Origin: Daphnia carinata | Taxonomy: Eukaryota > Arthropoda > Branchiopoda > Diplostraca > Daphniidae | DNA length: 64,000 nt | Direction: 5' to 3' | NCBI RefSeq assembly: GCF_022539665.2 | Contig: NC_081334.1 | Coordinates: 7,720,424 to 7,784,423 of the forward strand | Shown here: piece by piece, positions 1 to 13,500 of the stretch | Layout of the letters: the number at the start of each line of letters is the position of its first letter | Position numbering within the stretch: the first letter of the stretch is position 1 | The notes under the pieces: generated by a model | The model's database searches: none | Told to the model about the DNA's origin: nothing | What the model saw: only the letters and a program-made list of their open reading frames with translations | Made by a program: the position numbers and the translations under genes

Positions 1-713
1 AGTGGTTTTTAAAAAAATGGGAGGGGTCTCCATGCCGTGTGTGTCTCGTTGCTGAGGTCATCCATTAATCTCTGTCTGAGCTCAGTTCCCTCTTCTTCTT
101 CTTCTTCTTGCACCGCACTGGAAAAAAAAAAAAGGGCAGGAAGTGCGCCCCTGTTTTTGTGGCATTCATTTCTTCACTCACATTTTGATGTCACTCATTT
201 CACTGCTGCGTGCATAAATCCAACAGACTTTGATTGAAAAAAAAAAAAAAAAAAGAGAGAGAGAGAACCTCAAAAGAATAAGGAGAAGCTCACGTAACAC
301 AAGCGAGTTCAACGTATCCGCGAATATATACAGTATATATATATATATATTTTTTAACCTTAATTTCCTCCCCGCCTCGCTCGTCCCGCTTCTGCCGAAT
401 CGACGGCCGGAGGATGTCAGACATTCTTTGCCTTCTTAAAAACCGCTCACGTTCTATTGTCCCGAAGAAAGAAAGAAAAAAAAAAAAAAGGCCCCCAAAT
501 TTTGCGCCATTTTCTTTGAAGTCGAAACGTACACACAGACACACAGAAAAACGAGTTGTAAATTTTTTTTGTTTTCAAAGGGAACACGCTCACGTTCTCA
601 AAGGATAAAAAGAAAATGTGTGTTTGTAAACGGTGTTGACATTAATCCGGGTCAAACTCTAGCCAAATAAAGGATCGCTGGGGTACACCACGCTATTCTA
701 ACAGTCTCTCTCG

Positions 714-752
<39 letters not shown>

Positions 753-1094
753 ATTATCTCCTATTCAGCATAGTATACAAGACATTCTTTTTTTTTTTCC
801 AAGTCTTTCTCTCTCTCAGTCCAATCCTTTTGTTTTTATTTATTTTTTTTTTTTTACGGTTTTGGAAATGAGTCGGAATGCGGGCTAAACAACTGAAACG
901 AAAATTACTAACTAGCCCCATCACACGAAACGACATTCACCGAGTTCGAGTCGATGAAACACCTTGATTTTTTTTTCTTATTAAAAAAATAAATAAATGT
1001 TATTTAAGGATAACCGTTAACCTAGATTTTTGAATTTTTTTTTTTTTTTTTTTTTTTTGGTTGTTGTAACCCCTTTGACGCCCGTTGTGAGGTG

Positions 1095-1132
<38 letters not shown>

Positions 1133-2275
1133 TACAGCGTGCCATAGGGCTACGTTATACAGGTGGTGAGGGCCCGTGGGCCTTGCGTACCGCAACAACC
1201 CGAGGGGAGGGAATCTTTGGTACAGCAGCAGCACACGCAAAGGGGGCACGCACGAACGCCTGCCATTAGCATCATTCCATAGAGTACTATTGAAATCACG
1301 AAAAAAAAAATCAAAGAAAGAGAGAATCCTTGAAGAAGAAGAAATATAGAAAACGAAGAGAGAGAGAGAAAGAGAGGCCAACTAAAACTTGTTGATTGAT
1401 TCGATTGCGCCGTTAAATGTGCGTGAATGGTCCTCTGTTTTTTTTTCTTGTTGCTTGAAAATAGAATGATCAAGCCAGCTCTCTCTCTCTCTCTCTCTTT
1501 GCAGTCTATCTCTTCTCCGCCCTTTTTTTTTTTTGCGGTTCTTCCACCAATACACACAAACAAAGCAAAAAGATTATTTTCAAGAAACACGACACACAAC
1601 CTTGGCCTGTATAGAGTTAAGACGGGTTATATCCATCGTTTATTTGTGTTTTCTTTTTCTCTTGTGCTTTTCATACGTGGCGGGACATTCACGTTCTCAA
1701 CCCAAACGTGAATTACTCTTTACCTCGTTCCTTTTCAATATATTTCGTTTTTTTTTTCCATTTTTAAGAAGCAAGGGAGGTGGAGCCGTACGACAATCGC
1801 GCACGTCTAGGCAAAGTGAAAGTGGCGTGTATGTTTTTTTTTATCATCTTCGTTCGTAAATGCTCCGTCTTTTGTGTGCGCATACGAGAGTTTGAACGAA
1901 AATTTCAAAAAAAAAAAAAAAAAAGTATGACGCCGTGAATGTTTTCGAGGTCGAACGAGTCAGCAGCAGCATCCCACCCAAACGATTCTTTTGCATATAC
2001 GTTTTGGGCTGCTATCGTCAAGGTGTTTTCTTCTTCTTTCTTTCTTTCTTTCTTCTTCATTCCACCTTTTATTTTTCTCTTTCGAATATGCATTTTTTTT
2101 TTTTCTTCCGTCTATTCCCTTTTTTTTTTTTATTTTATTTTCTTCTGCTGGACTTCTGTAAAAGGCGTTTGCATTGTGCGCAGAAGGGGGGGGGGAAGCA
2201 ACGGAGGTTTTTTTTTTTTCCTGGACGCCCCGAAGCGGCTTTGCAAGTTTGTTTTCAGCTCCCTCTGCTTTTGCC

Positions 2276-2306
<31 letters not shown>

Positions 2307-3303
2307 TCTTTTTATTATTCCGTTCCTTTTTGCTGGCCGGGCCATCAACCCACGCAAGTTCGGAAAGAGCGTTCGCATTTTTGATCAACTTTGATGAAGA
2401 AGAAGAAGAAGAAGAAAACGTTGCCTTCTTCGGTCTACCGTGTTCGTCGTTATGTGTTTTTCTCTGGCTGTGCGTTATATCATTTCAGGATTCATTGACT
2501 GATAAGAATAACTTTAGAAAAAAAAAATAATAATAATAATAATAATCGAATGGGAAAGAGAAAAAAAAAGGAAAAATGTTTAAATGTTACATTCATCATC
2601 TGCCCCGAAGCGCCTTAAGATGGCGAGCTTCTTCCGCTTAAATCATTTTCTTTTTCCCTTGCACATATACATGTCATCGTTCGTTCGAAAGAACGTAAAG
2701 GTTAACATTCGAAGGAATTCCAATTTGAACGTACCTAAAAAGTACGGACTATAAAACGAACGAAGTCCTGTAATGACGTAATCAAGTAATATATACACCA
2801 ACTTGCTATATTTCCGTAGCGAATTTGTATAAAACTGTTCACATCAAGTCGAGCGTCAATAATTCTTTGAACGAAAGAGGAACATTCAAAAACTTGATGT
2901 TGTTCCCTGTTCCATCGTCCCCCAAAACGAAAATAATGATGTTTTGCGGAAGGGCCCATATTTGTTTAGCCGACCACGCACACAATGACGGCCGGCCAAA
3001 CAGGAAATGTAATCCAAAGTGTCGATGGATAAGATCCCTATTATGCAGCTAGACCTTGTTGTACATCTCCATCTGTGTGTGTTCCACCGCCATTGTTGAT
3101 CAGAAAGGGAAAAAAAAAAATGTTCCAGGTAGTACACATGTACCTGAATTTAGGCCCCTCTGATAGATCTACCACAATCACACGAGTCATTTTTTTTTTT
3201 CACGGTCGATTGAAGATGATCCTGTTATTATTTGTGCCCTTGATTGATGATTGACAAAAGACTTTCATTTTATTGATCTTCGTTGGTTTCATTTTTTTTT
3301 TAG
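1..3303 (+). other. Upstream intron (or 5' region) of the bitesize gene, homopolymer-rich
   Basis: No coding exon can be supported here. The next exon starts mid-SHD1 with a phase-2 acceptor at 3303/3304, so this stretch should be intron sequence, possibly with alternative 5' exons I cannot see. It carries many long A/T runs, including poly-T near 719-748, 1097-1127 and 2279-2305 and poly-A near 1906-1924. Short CT/GA, TA and GAA runs are also present. Confidence 0.6.
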
Positions 3304-6300
3304 CCGTTTAAAGACGGAGCTGCAGTTCCTGAGGAAGAAAGGCGCCCTGAAGACGTGCACGACAGAGTCTCAGGCGGTGACAATAGCGGCTGGAACAGCC
3401 GCCGATCCTCACAACGGACGATGCTGCGCACGATGTCGGACCGGCCTCGGCCGCATCATCAATCGCGGCGCCCTCTGCAAATCCTGTCGCCAGCGGGTCT
3501 GCAAAGCCTGCCGTGAATACAATGTGCCAAAAGCTTCCGGTTCCACTGGCGGCACCGACTGGGTCTGCACCGTTTGCTACAAAACAGCGTGAGTACAAAA
3601 ACATCGCGGCCAAAAAATAATGAGTTGAAACATGCGCCCTAATTAAGTCCCTTTCTATGTGTACATCGGTCGGCTTTTGTCTGCTCGACAAACTTCCTCA
3701 ATTAGCGAAGAGTGGGGAGGGGGGGGGGGATGCTCTTACAAAATCGTGCAACGGTTCAATGGTATGTCTACTATATCCATCGCCGTGTTAGAGTTGGACG
3801 GTGATACGAAGCGCGTCCGCATTGAACCCATCTGCCATTTTAGACGAAAGGGGGAAATAATGAGTCACGAAAAAGCACTTCTCGTCTCAAATGTATCGAA
3901 GGAATTTTGGTCTTGATTCTTTTTTTTTTTTTTTTTTTAAATTGGGAATTGACGCGCGAGAGTGCGATCGAAAAGTGATGATTAGAAGTGGCCCTTGATT
4001 TTTTATTTTGTCAATTAGAAAGCAATTTGACTATCGCGTTTTATGTTTTGCGTGGCTGCCATTTTTGTTTTTTTTTGTTTCAGCGGAATACCTTAAACGA
4101 AAATGTTTTCAAGTGAAAAAATAAACAAAAAAAAAAAAAAAAAAACGCACAAGAAAGGAAAGTCAATCAAAAACAAAATAGGAATAATCGCAGAATCAGT
4201 GGAAACCGGTTCGTTTCTTTCCTGCTAGTCTTATTGGTTTTAGCCAGAAGAATCAACGAAAGGCGGCCTTCCCCTCTAACGGTTCGCTGTCAATTTTAGT
4301 TTGAAAGGGAACAAGAAATACGGACTGATTTACCAGGAATCCCTCAACCTACACTGTACGGCCTGAAACGCTCGTTTCGTTTCACGGATAAGGGAGAAAC
4401 TGTTGCAAACGAGACAGATTTTAAGAATTCATTTTTTTTTTTCCACTAGACGGCTTACGTACGTGACAGGTAAAACCCTTTTGGGTTTTTGTTTTTCGGG
4501 GTACGTTGCAACGGTTCAACCCGTTCTACGAGATTAAAATTTTTTTTTTTTTTGAAAGAAAAATTATTCGTCTGTAGATGTTAGAAGAATGCGGCGGTTA
4601 AAAAACACGAGAGTATATAGAAAGAGAGAGGGGTAAACAGGTCTCTGTAGAGGTTGCATATTGGCCCGCAGCTCTTGCCCGTCTGCCGAATAACGGCCCT
4701 CATCTCCCGCAGGCTTTTATTTTTCTTTTTCATCTTCACGTTTTTTTAAAAACCCAGCCGGTTCTTTCAACTTCTTTACAACATAGTGTAATATTTGGTA
4801 ATCGTGAAAAGAAGAAGAAGAAGAAGACAGACACCTACAGGCCAGGAATGTCTGTAGAGCCTCTTTTCTTTTGTAACAATCAGGGTCAAGTTACGTATCG
4901 ATTTATAGGGGGGGGGGAGAATGTTAGGGGACATTAACCTATTGTTGTCGTCTATTTTTGGCCTCGAACGAAATAAAATCACTTGGCTATTTAACGAGTG
5001 TATGAAGAAATTGTAGAATGCTGGGAAATCATCGTCAGCTTTCTCAGGTTCGCTTTTGATTGTTGGAGGGACACTGTTCACGCGTGAAATAATGGAAAAA
5101 TGTAAAAAAAAAAAACATTTGTCTGTTGTCAACATCAGTACATTGTGCCAAGTAATATTTTATTCGTTAATTATACATGGCCGCGTGAATTTTTTATTTT
5201 TATTTTTTTTTTTTTTCTTTTTTGAAATTTACCGTCTTTTGCGTAGAAAATCACGACGGCGTGTGAAAGTTCCGAATCGGGCTGGACCCAACTACCGGAC
5301 AACTGAGAGGAAAGGACGTTCATAAATATCTTAACCATTTCCCAAAAGGCGGAACTCTCACACATACCCACAAAAAAAAAAAAAAAAAAAAAAAAAATGG
5401 GGGAAGCATTTTCATTTTTTTTTTTTTTTTCTACGTCATTTCGTTCCAGTAGAAAAAAAAAAACTCTCTCTCATCCCATCAAGAATTCCCCATTTTTTTT
5501 TTTTTTTTTTTCGTGGAAGCCATTGACTTCGATCGACCGACTTGCCATTCCCGGCGTTCATTTGTTGTCATAGTTATTGTGTCTGGTCGATGTCCTTCAT
5601 CAGGCATTCGGTTAGGACGAGGCCATTATTCACAGTTACATCGAACTTGCATACAACTTCCCTCCTTTTTTTTTTTTTTTTTTTCCCTATTATATTCAAC
5701 TCGATTAAAGAAAAAAAAAAGGGAAGTAAGAAGAAGAAGCAAAAAAAAAAAAAAAAAAATCAATCGTTCAATCATGGAAAATGCGACGGCAGCTGTTAAC
5801 GTTGCGTACCGCGAAACTAGTGACGGGTGACAACGATTTTTGATCGACGTTTTTGAATTCTATGATCGTCGATTGACAACATAGCGGTTGAAGAAAGCTT
5901 CGCCTATCCACACGCTTGGTTAGCCGGGGGATTTTCATAACAATCACATCGGCAGGTATTTGCGGTCTGGCCCCGTATGCGAGATGCGCATATGTTACGC
6001 TCGTTAATGCGCGTACACAAAGTTCCAGCTGGAAAATATGAACACAAAAAAAAAAAAAAACAACAAAAGATCCAAGGAGGAAACAAACATGTTCCAATAC
6101 TTCCCACGGTTTAAATATTTGATTGTTTTTGTTTTTCCTCTGTCCTTTTTTTCCCTGATAATGAGCACGTACGTCAAAAGCATCCGTGTGCACATTTTAA
6201 TGGCCTTACGCATCCGTATGGGAATTAGTCTACATATTTTTTTTGTAAATACTGTATTTACGTATGCCATTTGAATGCGTTTAAAAACGCGTTTTGCTTA

Positions 6301-7486
6301 TTAGGTTTTCCTATTAAAAAAAAAAAATTAGTTTAACTTTTTATTTTTATTTCTCTTGAAAAGCAGATCGGTGGAAGCGGCTACGGGTGAATGGATGAAT
6401 TCTTTTATACGACGGCCTAGCCGGCAGCGATTCAGCAAAGATGGGGTCGATGCTGGAGACATTGTGGCCAGGGGCATCCGACGCAGCTGGACAATATCAA
6501 GTAAGACTATATCCCAAATCTTAGATGTAGTACATCGTGTTTCCCCCCTCCCCCCCCCCCCCATTCGTATGTCGGGAGAAAAGAAGGGAAAATGAAGGCG
6601 GGCAATCATCATTTTCTTTTTAAAATAATCGTATCCATTAACGCTATAAAAATTCACGCTTCAGCCAGCGGTAAACCGTTTCTACTGGAACGAAAAAAAA
6701 TAAAATAAATACAAATCTAGATCGCAGGGCTACGTGGAACTGAGCGGAAAAAGCTACGATCTTATGATGGATGATGGCTATGTGTTATTTTTTTAAATGC
6801 ACACAAACCAAAAAAAAAAAAAAAAAAAAAAAAAAGAAAGAAGAGGAAGAAAGAATTAAATGCGTGGCACTATATTAACGAGTTCCATTTTGAATTGCAT
6901 GAGAGAGCGTCAGAATATTTTTTGATTATTTATCTAGATCTTCATTTGTTTCTTTGGGGGGGGGGGTGTCGTGGGGGCAGAGGCGGGATGAAGGTTTAAA
7001 CAAAAGGGCGTTGGTCTACGTGCGTTACGTCCCTTTGTTCTCTTAACTAATTGGGCATCCGGAAGCACTTGTAATCTCCATTCTCTTTGGCCCCCTCTCG
7101 GGATTTTCTTTGAAAAAAAAAAAAGAGAGAAGATCTTGATGAATTGACTCGGATGGCGTGACTTGGTCCCATTTTCTTAATGTGGTTTTCCTTATTTTTC
7201 TCTACCGCCCCGTCTCTGGTGATGGATCATAGATCCGTCCAGCTCGAAAGAAGAAGGAGGCATTTCGACGGAACGGGTCCAAGTTTACCATCAACAACAG
7301 TCGCCACAGCTGCACCGCCAGCGATCGACGATGGCCAAACAACAACAAGAGCAAGGAGCCGGCAATAAGGCGACGGACGACGAGAATCGACCTCCTACAG
7401 CTGCAGGTGCAGGAGGTGGAGGAGGCAATGGCGGCCTTGTGTGGGAGCCTCGCGATCCGCCGCTCCAGTACAGCATCATCGCGCAA

Positions 7487-7535
<49 letters not shown>

Positions 7536-10500
7536 CGCACAATCACGGCGTGATCAAGTCACGCTTGGAGCCGAGACGCTCGGCCAGTCTTTCCCAGGCC
7601 GATTTGGTCACCTACGACGGGAAAGTGCTCGGCCGTCTCCATCCGCACCCGAGTCAATCACCTCAGCGTCCTCCGCCGCCGCAAGAATCGGCCGCCAATC
7701 GCTACCAAGAGTATTACGAAACCAAGTACGAAAAACCCGTCCGGCGCGGATTAACTCCCGACGTCGGGCCGGGCATGGGTGGCCAACAGCAACAGCAGCA
7801 ACAGCGGGGCCGGCCGATTCTACCTGGAATCGATGTCGACACCATTTGGAAATCCAGATGGAGATCGACGTCGCCTCCTCCGGCGCCCGTCGACGATTGG
7901 CTGCCCATCAAACCGCCTCAACTCGCCTGGGCCAAACCCGTCCAGCTGCCGGCCATGGTCGAATTGCGGAGCAGCAGGAAGACGTCGCGGATACCCCTGC
8001 CGCACAATCCGATGGCCAATCCCATGGCCAGGAGCATGTCCGGCGACATGGATCACATGATCTACCTGGAACGGGACCTGCCGGCCGACGCGCGGGTCAT
8101 GTTCCGCGAGAGGACGCGCAGCATCGACCGAGGCCTGGCGCAGCACCACCACCACAATCAGCATCCGCATCATCAGCACCATCCGCGCATGGCGTACAAA
8201 ACATACGAGGAGGAACTGGCCGACTACCACGGCCGGACGGGCAGTGTCGATCGTTTAGCCAGCGGCAGTCATCGAGGCCGGCCGAGAACCATCCGAATGG
8301 GCACGCAGAGCCATCAAGTCGGACGGAGCGTGCCGGCGTCGTTGGAGCGACGCCACAACGAAGATCGCTCCAGTAGCCGCAGACGGCCGGAAAGCGGAGA
8401 TTCCAGCAACTCATCCGGCACGCGTCAGCAGAGCTCTTCGCGAAGGGGAAGCAGCTCGACGGCCGACGTCAGCAACGATACGGCCGGCGGGAAGTCGGCC
8501 TCGCGGAACAGCAACGTCAATCGCGTCTACATCGACGGCCAACATCAAGAGCCAGAGCCGGTCGTCTTGCGCAATCCATCCTCGTCCGCCATCCGCGTCA
8601 CGATGACGGACACCCGATCGCTCAAACGGCCGACAAACAACAGAGGCGGACAATCTCAGGCTCATCTGCATCAGATGAGCGAATCATCGACGATGCCGCG
8701 GATGAGCAAACGGCACGGCCTCGCCCACAGCCCGCACCGAGTGATGGGCGTCGTCCAGCCTCAACACCATCACCACGCTGGAACGACGACCGTCTACCTG
8801 GCTCAAGATCAAGAGTCGCAACAAGGCGCGCCGTCGTCTGTCCGCCATCACGCCATCGAGGTGGAGCCGCAGCACGGCGCCTACCGCAACAAGACGACGA
8901 CCAAGCGCATCAAGACCGACGCCGATGGACAAGGTAAAAATAGCGAACCTACGTTTATCCATCAGCGTCATGCTCAGTTGCCGCACTTGTTCTTTCACTT
9001 GTCACCCATCCAGCAGACCGTATTATAATCGCTTTTCAACTAAATGTTTGCAACGCTTCTCGCTTTTCTTTCCCTTTTTTCTTCTGCATTTTTCGAATAT
9101 TAATTCGCACGTTTTAAAAAGACTGAATCTCTTTTCGCGATAGAATACACGACTCACGAATTTTTGTGTTTTTTGCCTCCTACGCTTCTGCCTCGTTTAA
9201 CAATTCGCAGAATGTGCGTGTCTTGCTCATTACCCGCCCCCCCCCCATCCCCTGCCACTTTTAATTCGACCTGATTCTTGTGATGGGCTCTCGCTCGCTT
9301 GTGAAAAATGTGTGTGTGTGCGTGATTGCGCTTCTGCTATTGGACTTTTGGTTTTTTTTCTTGTTTTTTTTTTTTTTTTTGTTTTTTTTTTTTTGATGAA
9401 TATTTTTGTGCGTGTCACCGGGGGTTCTGAATGCGATGCCTTCTTTTCTCTGTCCGATTCCTACCTTTTTCTTTTGTTTTTTTTGTTTTTTTTTATCTTC
9501 CGAAATTTTTCTATGTTTGATGACAGACGTGACTGGAAACTAATCCTTCGGAGCCGGAACTGTGAAAAAATCTTTTGAAATTTTGTTTTCTTCTTTTGCC
9601 AACAATTGATTGCTAACACTACTTTACTACTACTACTACTACTACTACTAGCATCACAACTGCTGCCATCTACCGTTGCGTCTTCTTCCTTATCGTCTTC
9701 CACATGATAGACGCGCACACACACGCAATCCAATTTTAATTTTTTTTTAAATAATACAAACAAACAAAAAAAAAAAAAAAAAAAAACATTCATACAAAAC
9801 TGACTAAAAAGGAGACACGGGTTGTTGGACGCTTTATTTGATCTTCCCTTCCATTTCACTCTTGTTTACAACGCGTTTGTCATCACTGGTCGTGATGATG
9901 GTTGATATGACGAGGAACAAGAAAAAAAAAACGATCGGATATCGATTCGAAAAACATCGATTGTCCGAAATCATCAAACCGAATCGCCGTTCTATATCAA
10001 TTCGCGTGTTTTTTGTTTCGTTTTATTTGTCCCGATGTTGATGTCCCGATTGCGTACAAAAATATCAAAGGTCAAAAGCCATCGATCAAGAAGGCCGTCG
10101 TCAGTCCAATCAAGAGGACAACAACGCGGACAACGGAGGACAGGATAACGCTCACCAAAGAAGTGAGGGAAGTGGGTAACTCTAGCAATACGTCGAGAAT
10201 CGCGACGGTGGCGCCCATGTCGATCGTGACGGCCGAACCGGCGCAAATCGTCGTCGATTACGGCGACGGACGTGAAGACGAGGAGGAAGGCTCGGTCATG
10301 ACGATGATGCAAGACGCGTCCGTACAAACCAGCGAAACGGGCCAAGATTATCAGGAAACGGACGACGAACGAAGCGACGTGACGGTTCGACAGAGGAGGC
10401 CTCCGGAAGAGGAGGAAGAAGACATGGGCGTCGGTGCGGGTAGAGGTGCAGGCGGGTCGGACGAATCCGACGGCACCAACGAAGAGATTTCGCGTTGCAC

Positions 10501-13500
10501 GAAAAGGACGAATCGCGAACAGCAATCGAGCGAGCAACGAACCGTGACGGCGCAGAGTCAAACGTACCCCAACAGCAGCGACACGGCCAGCGAAATCGGC
10601 GGCCTCCTGGACAGCGATAAAATGCATCCGGAAGGCGACGATTACAAGATCGTCTTCATCAGCTCCGACTCGTCCAAATCCGGCGATTCGCTAGAGGGCA
10701 GTTTCGACGAGATGGCCGGCGAGCATTTGCACAGCCATTCGCGTCAGACGTCCAGCAGCATGCACGACTCCGAGTCGGCCGCCGGATTCATCGACGAAAG
10801 CGACTGGGATTTCTTCGCCGCTAGAGGGCAGCAGCAGCCTCAACCGCCTCTTGCCGCCGTACCTATTCAACAACAACAGTTACCGGAACTGCAACAATTG
10901 CAAGCTACTAAACCGGCATTACCAGTCACTGTCACCAACACGGGCACTTGTTCCAGTTCCGGTTCGGCTATCGTTCGTCTGCGTGGCGTAGCGACCACGG
11001 ATGACAGCAGTCAACGGTCATCGTTCGGCATCGAGTCGCCGAGGACCTTTATGATGGATGATTTCAACTACGGCTGGACGAGTGCCGATGAAACAGTCAG
11101 TCAGCGCGGGTCAACCATCGACGATTGTTTACCTTGGTCCAGCATGGTGACGTACGCCTCCCGCCAAGTGCAGACCGACTTCGACGCTAGTAGTGTCAGT
11201 GTGGATTTCGAAGCCGAAACGTTCAATTCCGAGTACGAGAGCATGAGCCATTTTATCAGAGACGGACCACCTCCGCCACCTCCTCCACCGTCTCACATGA
11301 TGACGGAACATTTCGTGCCCATTTGGCAGGTGCCGGCCAGTTCGCGTTCCAGCACTCACAGCCTTCATTCGCTTCTCAGTGAAACGACGGCAACGAATCA
11401 GAGCTCTGCTGGTGGTAGTAAGCTTCGGAGCTATTTCAGCCGTTCTGATTCCAAAAGATCCAGCGGTGAACGTTCGGTGGAAGAGCTCAGCTATCACGAT
11501 CACATCCTCTCGCTTGAACCTACCAGCAACAGCTTTATTTCCAGCTTGTATTCTCCAGAAGGAATGGCTTTGCCTGGTTTCCAGGAATACCGTGATCGAA
11601 TCTTCACCGAGATCCAGGCTTATACGGCCAAAGGTGACTGGAACTTGACGAATGCCATGTCTTCTCCGGTTCCCAGTTCACCAGAACTACTGCGTAATAC
11701 GACACACCGACAGGGCAATGGCCGACCGGGCAGTGGCAATTCCAGTTGGCTAGCCGGTCCCCTGCTGGGCAAAATCAACAACACCTATCGAATTCGACCG
11801 ACAGGTTCGCGAGTTGCGGTTGCTCCGGCCGCCAAGAGGTGGCGCTGCACTGCCTCTGGTGACATTTCGCCGCCAGCTGTTCATGCAAGCGAAGTTTCAG
11901 CATCTGCGCCACGAATCGACTCGGTCCAACTGAGTCAGCAGTGTAGCCACGCTTTACCCGACCAGCAGCTTCGTGCTAGAGAAGAAAACGGACACTTTCA
12001 CTTGAATGGTCAGAAGGGCAATCACGCCAGTCGACCAAGCACCAGCACCAACACCAACAACATTCGTCTTCCATCTCCGTCTTCCCGAGTAGAAAGTCGT
12101 AGTAGTGCTGCCTTAGTGCCCCAATCGATACAAAGCAGTGCCGCCCCTATTGATAATCAAAGCACAACGTTCGTGACAGTGAATCAGCATCCACCAGAGG
12201 AGGTAACATTGCCAGTCCATTCCAGTTCGTCCCAACAAAGCTATACCAGTGATCATTCATTACTGTGTGTAGCAGAAGCTGCTGCTGCCAACACATCGGT
12301 GCAAGCAAATCCAAGCCTTCAACGAAATCTGTCCAGTCAACAAGCTCAAGTGGTTGAAAGTAGTCCACCTTGGAAATCTGGGCCACCTCATCGTACACAA
12401 ACACCTCCTCCTCCCACACTCCCACCACCAGCAGCTGTTGGCGACCATTCATCGTCGCCACTGTCTTCAGCCATCGACGGCTCAGTGGCCATCGTCGCCA
12501 AAACGAGTAGCAATGCTACGAGCGCTGGGGGCCCGTACTGCCCCCCTTTCCCTTCGGTCGCCACCAGCACCACGGCCGCCGCCGCCGAGGAGCCGATGGA
12601 GATTCACGACGACGACGATGTAATCAGCCATTGTTGTGCTCCGCCGCTCTCAGCCGCTTCCTGCCCCCACATTAACAGCCCCCGGGCGCCCCTACCGCCG
12701 CCAGAATCAGCTGGCCTTGATTCCCCTCCTCTGACTCCTCTCACACTGCAGCCGCCCCTTTCTCCTGGCCCAGTTGCTGCACTCACTGGAACGTCTGACG
12801 GGAAAAACGAAGACGAAATAGAAGAGGACATTGCCCAACTCGGGCCCGAGTGTCCATTCAACGTCATGCCTCATTTATATTCCGTCAACGGACATCACGA
12901 AGATGATGGAAATAAAGAAGGGAAGGAAGTGAAATCCTTTGTTGTGGCCACCACCACCGCCACCCAACCGAAAGGGGTAGAAATAATACGGTCAGTTGTG
13001 CTACATCCCAATGACACAACTCTGGTAGCCTCGGGTGCTTCGTTCGCCCCGAGAGCTCCCTGGCAGCAACACGAGCAAGACGTAACGGCAAACGACAACC
13101 ACGACGACCAACAGGCACACGGTGCGGCCAACCAAGGAGGAAAAATAGTCGAAGGCAACGCCATGTCCAGCCCGGAACGGGCCTCTTCATCGTCTCTGTT
13201 GACACCGCCATCCAGCAGCAACAGCAGCTCACGTTTCGAAGTGTTAGCAGCCGAATTGTCTTCTCCTGCTGGCCTTACTCACAACGAAGGCAAGGGTCGG
13301 CCACTTCGCCTCTTGAGCTCCGATTCGGATGTGACGGAAACGACTAGCGGTGACGATGACAGTAGCAACGGAGCTGGCGGCGGATTCGACACAGATTCCC
13401 AGCAGGAGACCGTACTAGGAGGTCTGAACAGCGCCGCCTACAACGACCTGCGCCAATTCGCCATCAAACAATCGAGCAGCCAAAAGGAAGTGGCTGCGAC

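Noticed and set aside
1022-2394. Phenylalanine- and lysine-rich open frames
   Set aside because: They are translations of poly-T and poly-A tracts in an intron.
7202-7546. Minus-strand open frames reading poly-Leu and poly-Cys
   Set aside because: They are the complement of the in-frame CAG/CAA tract of the bitesize exon.
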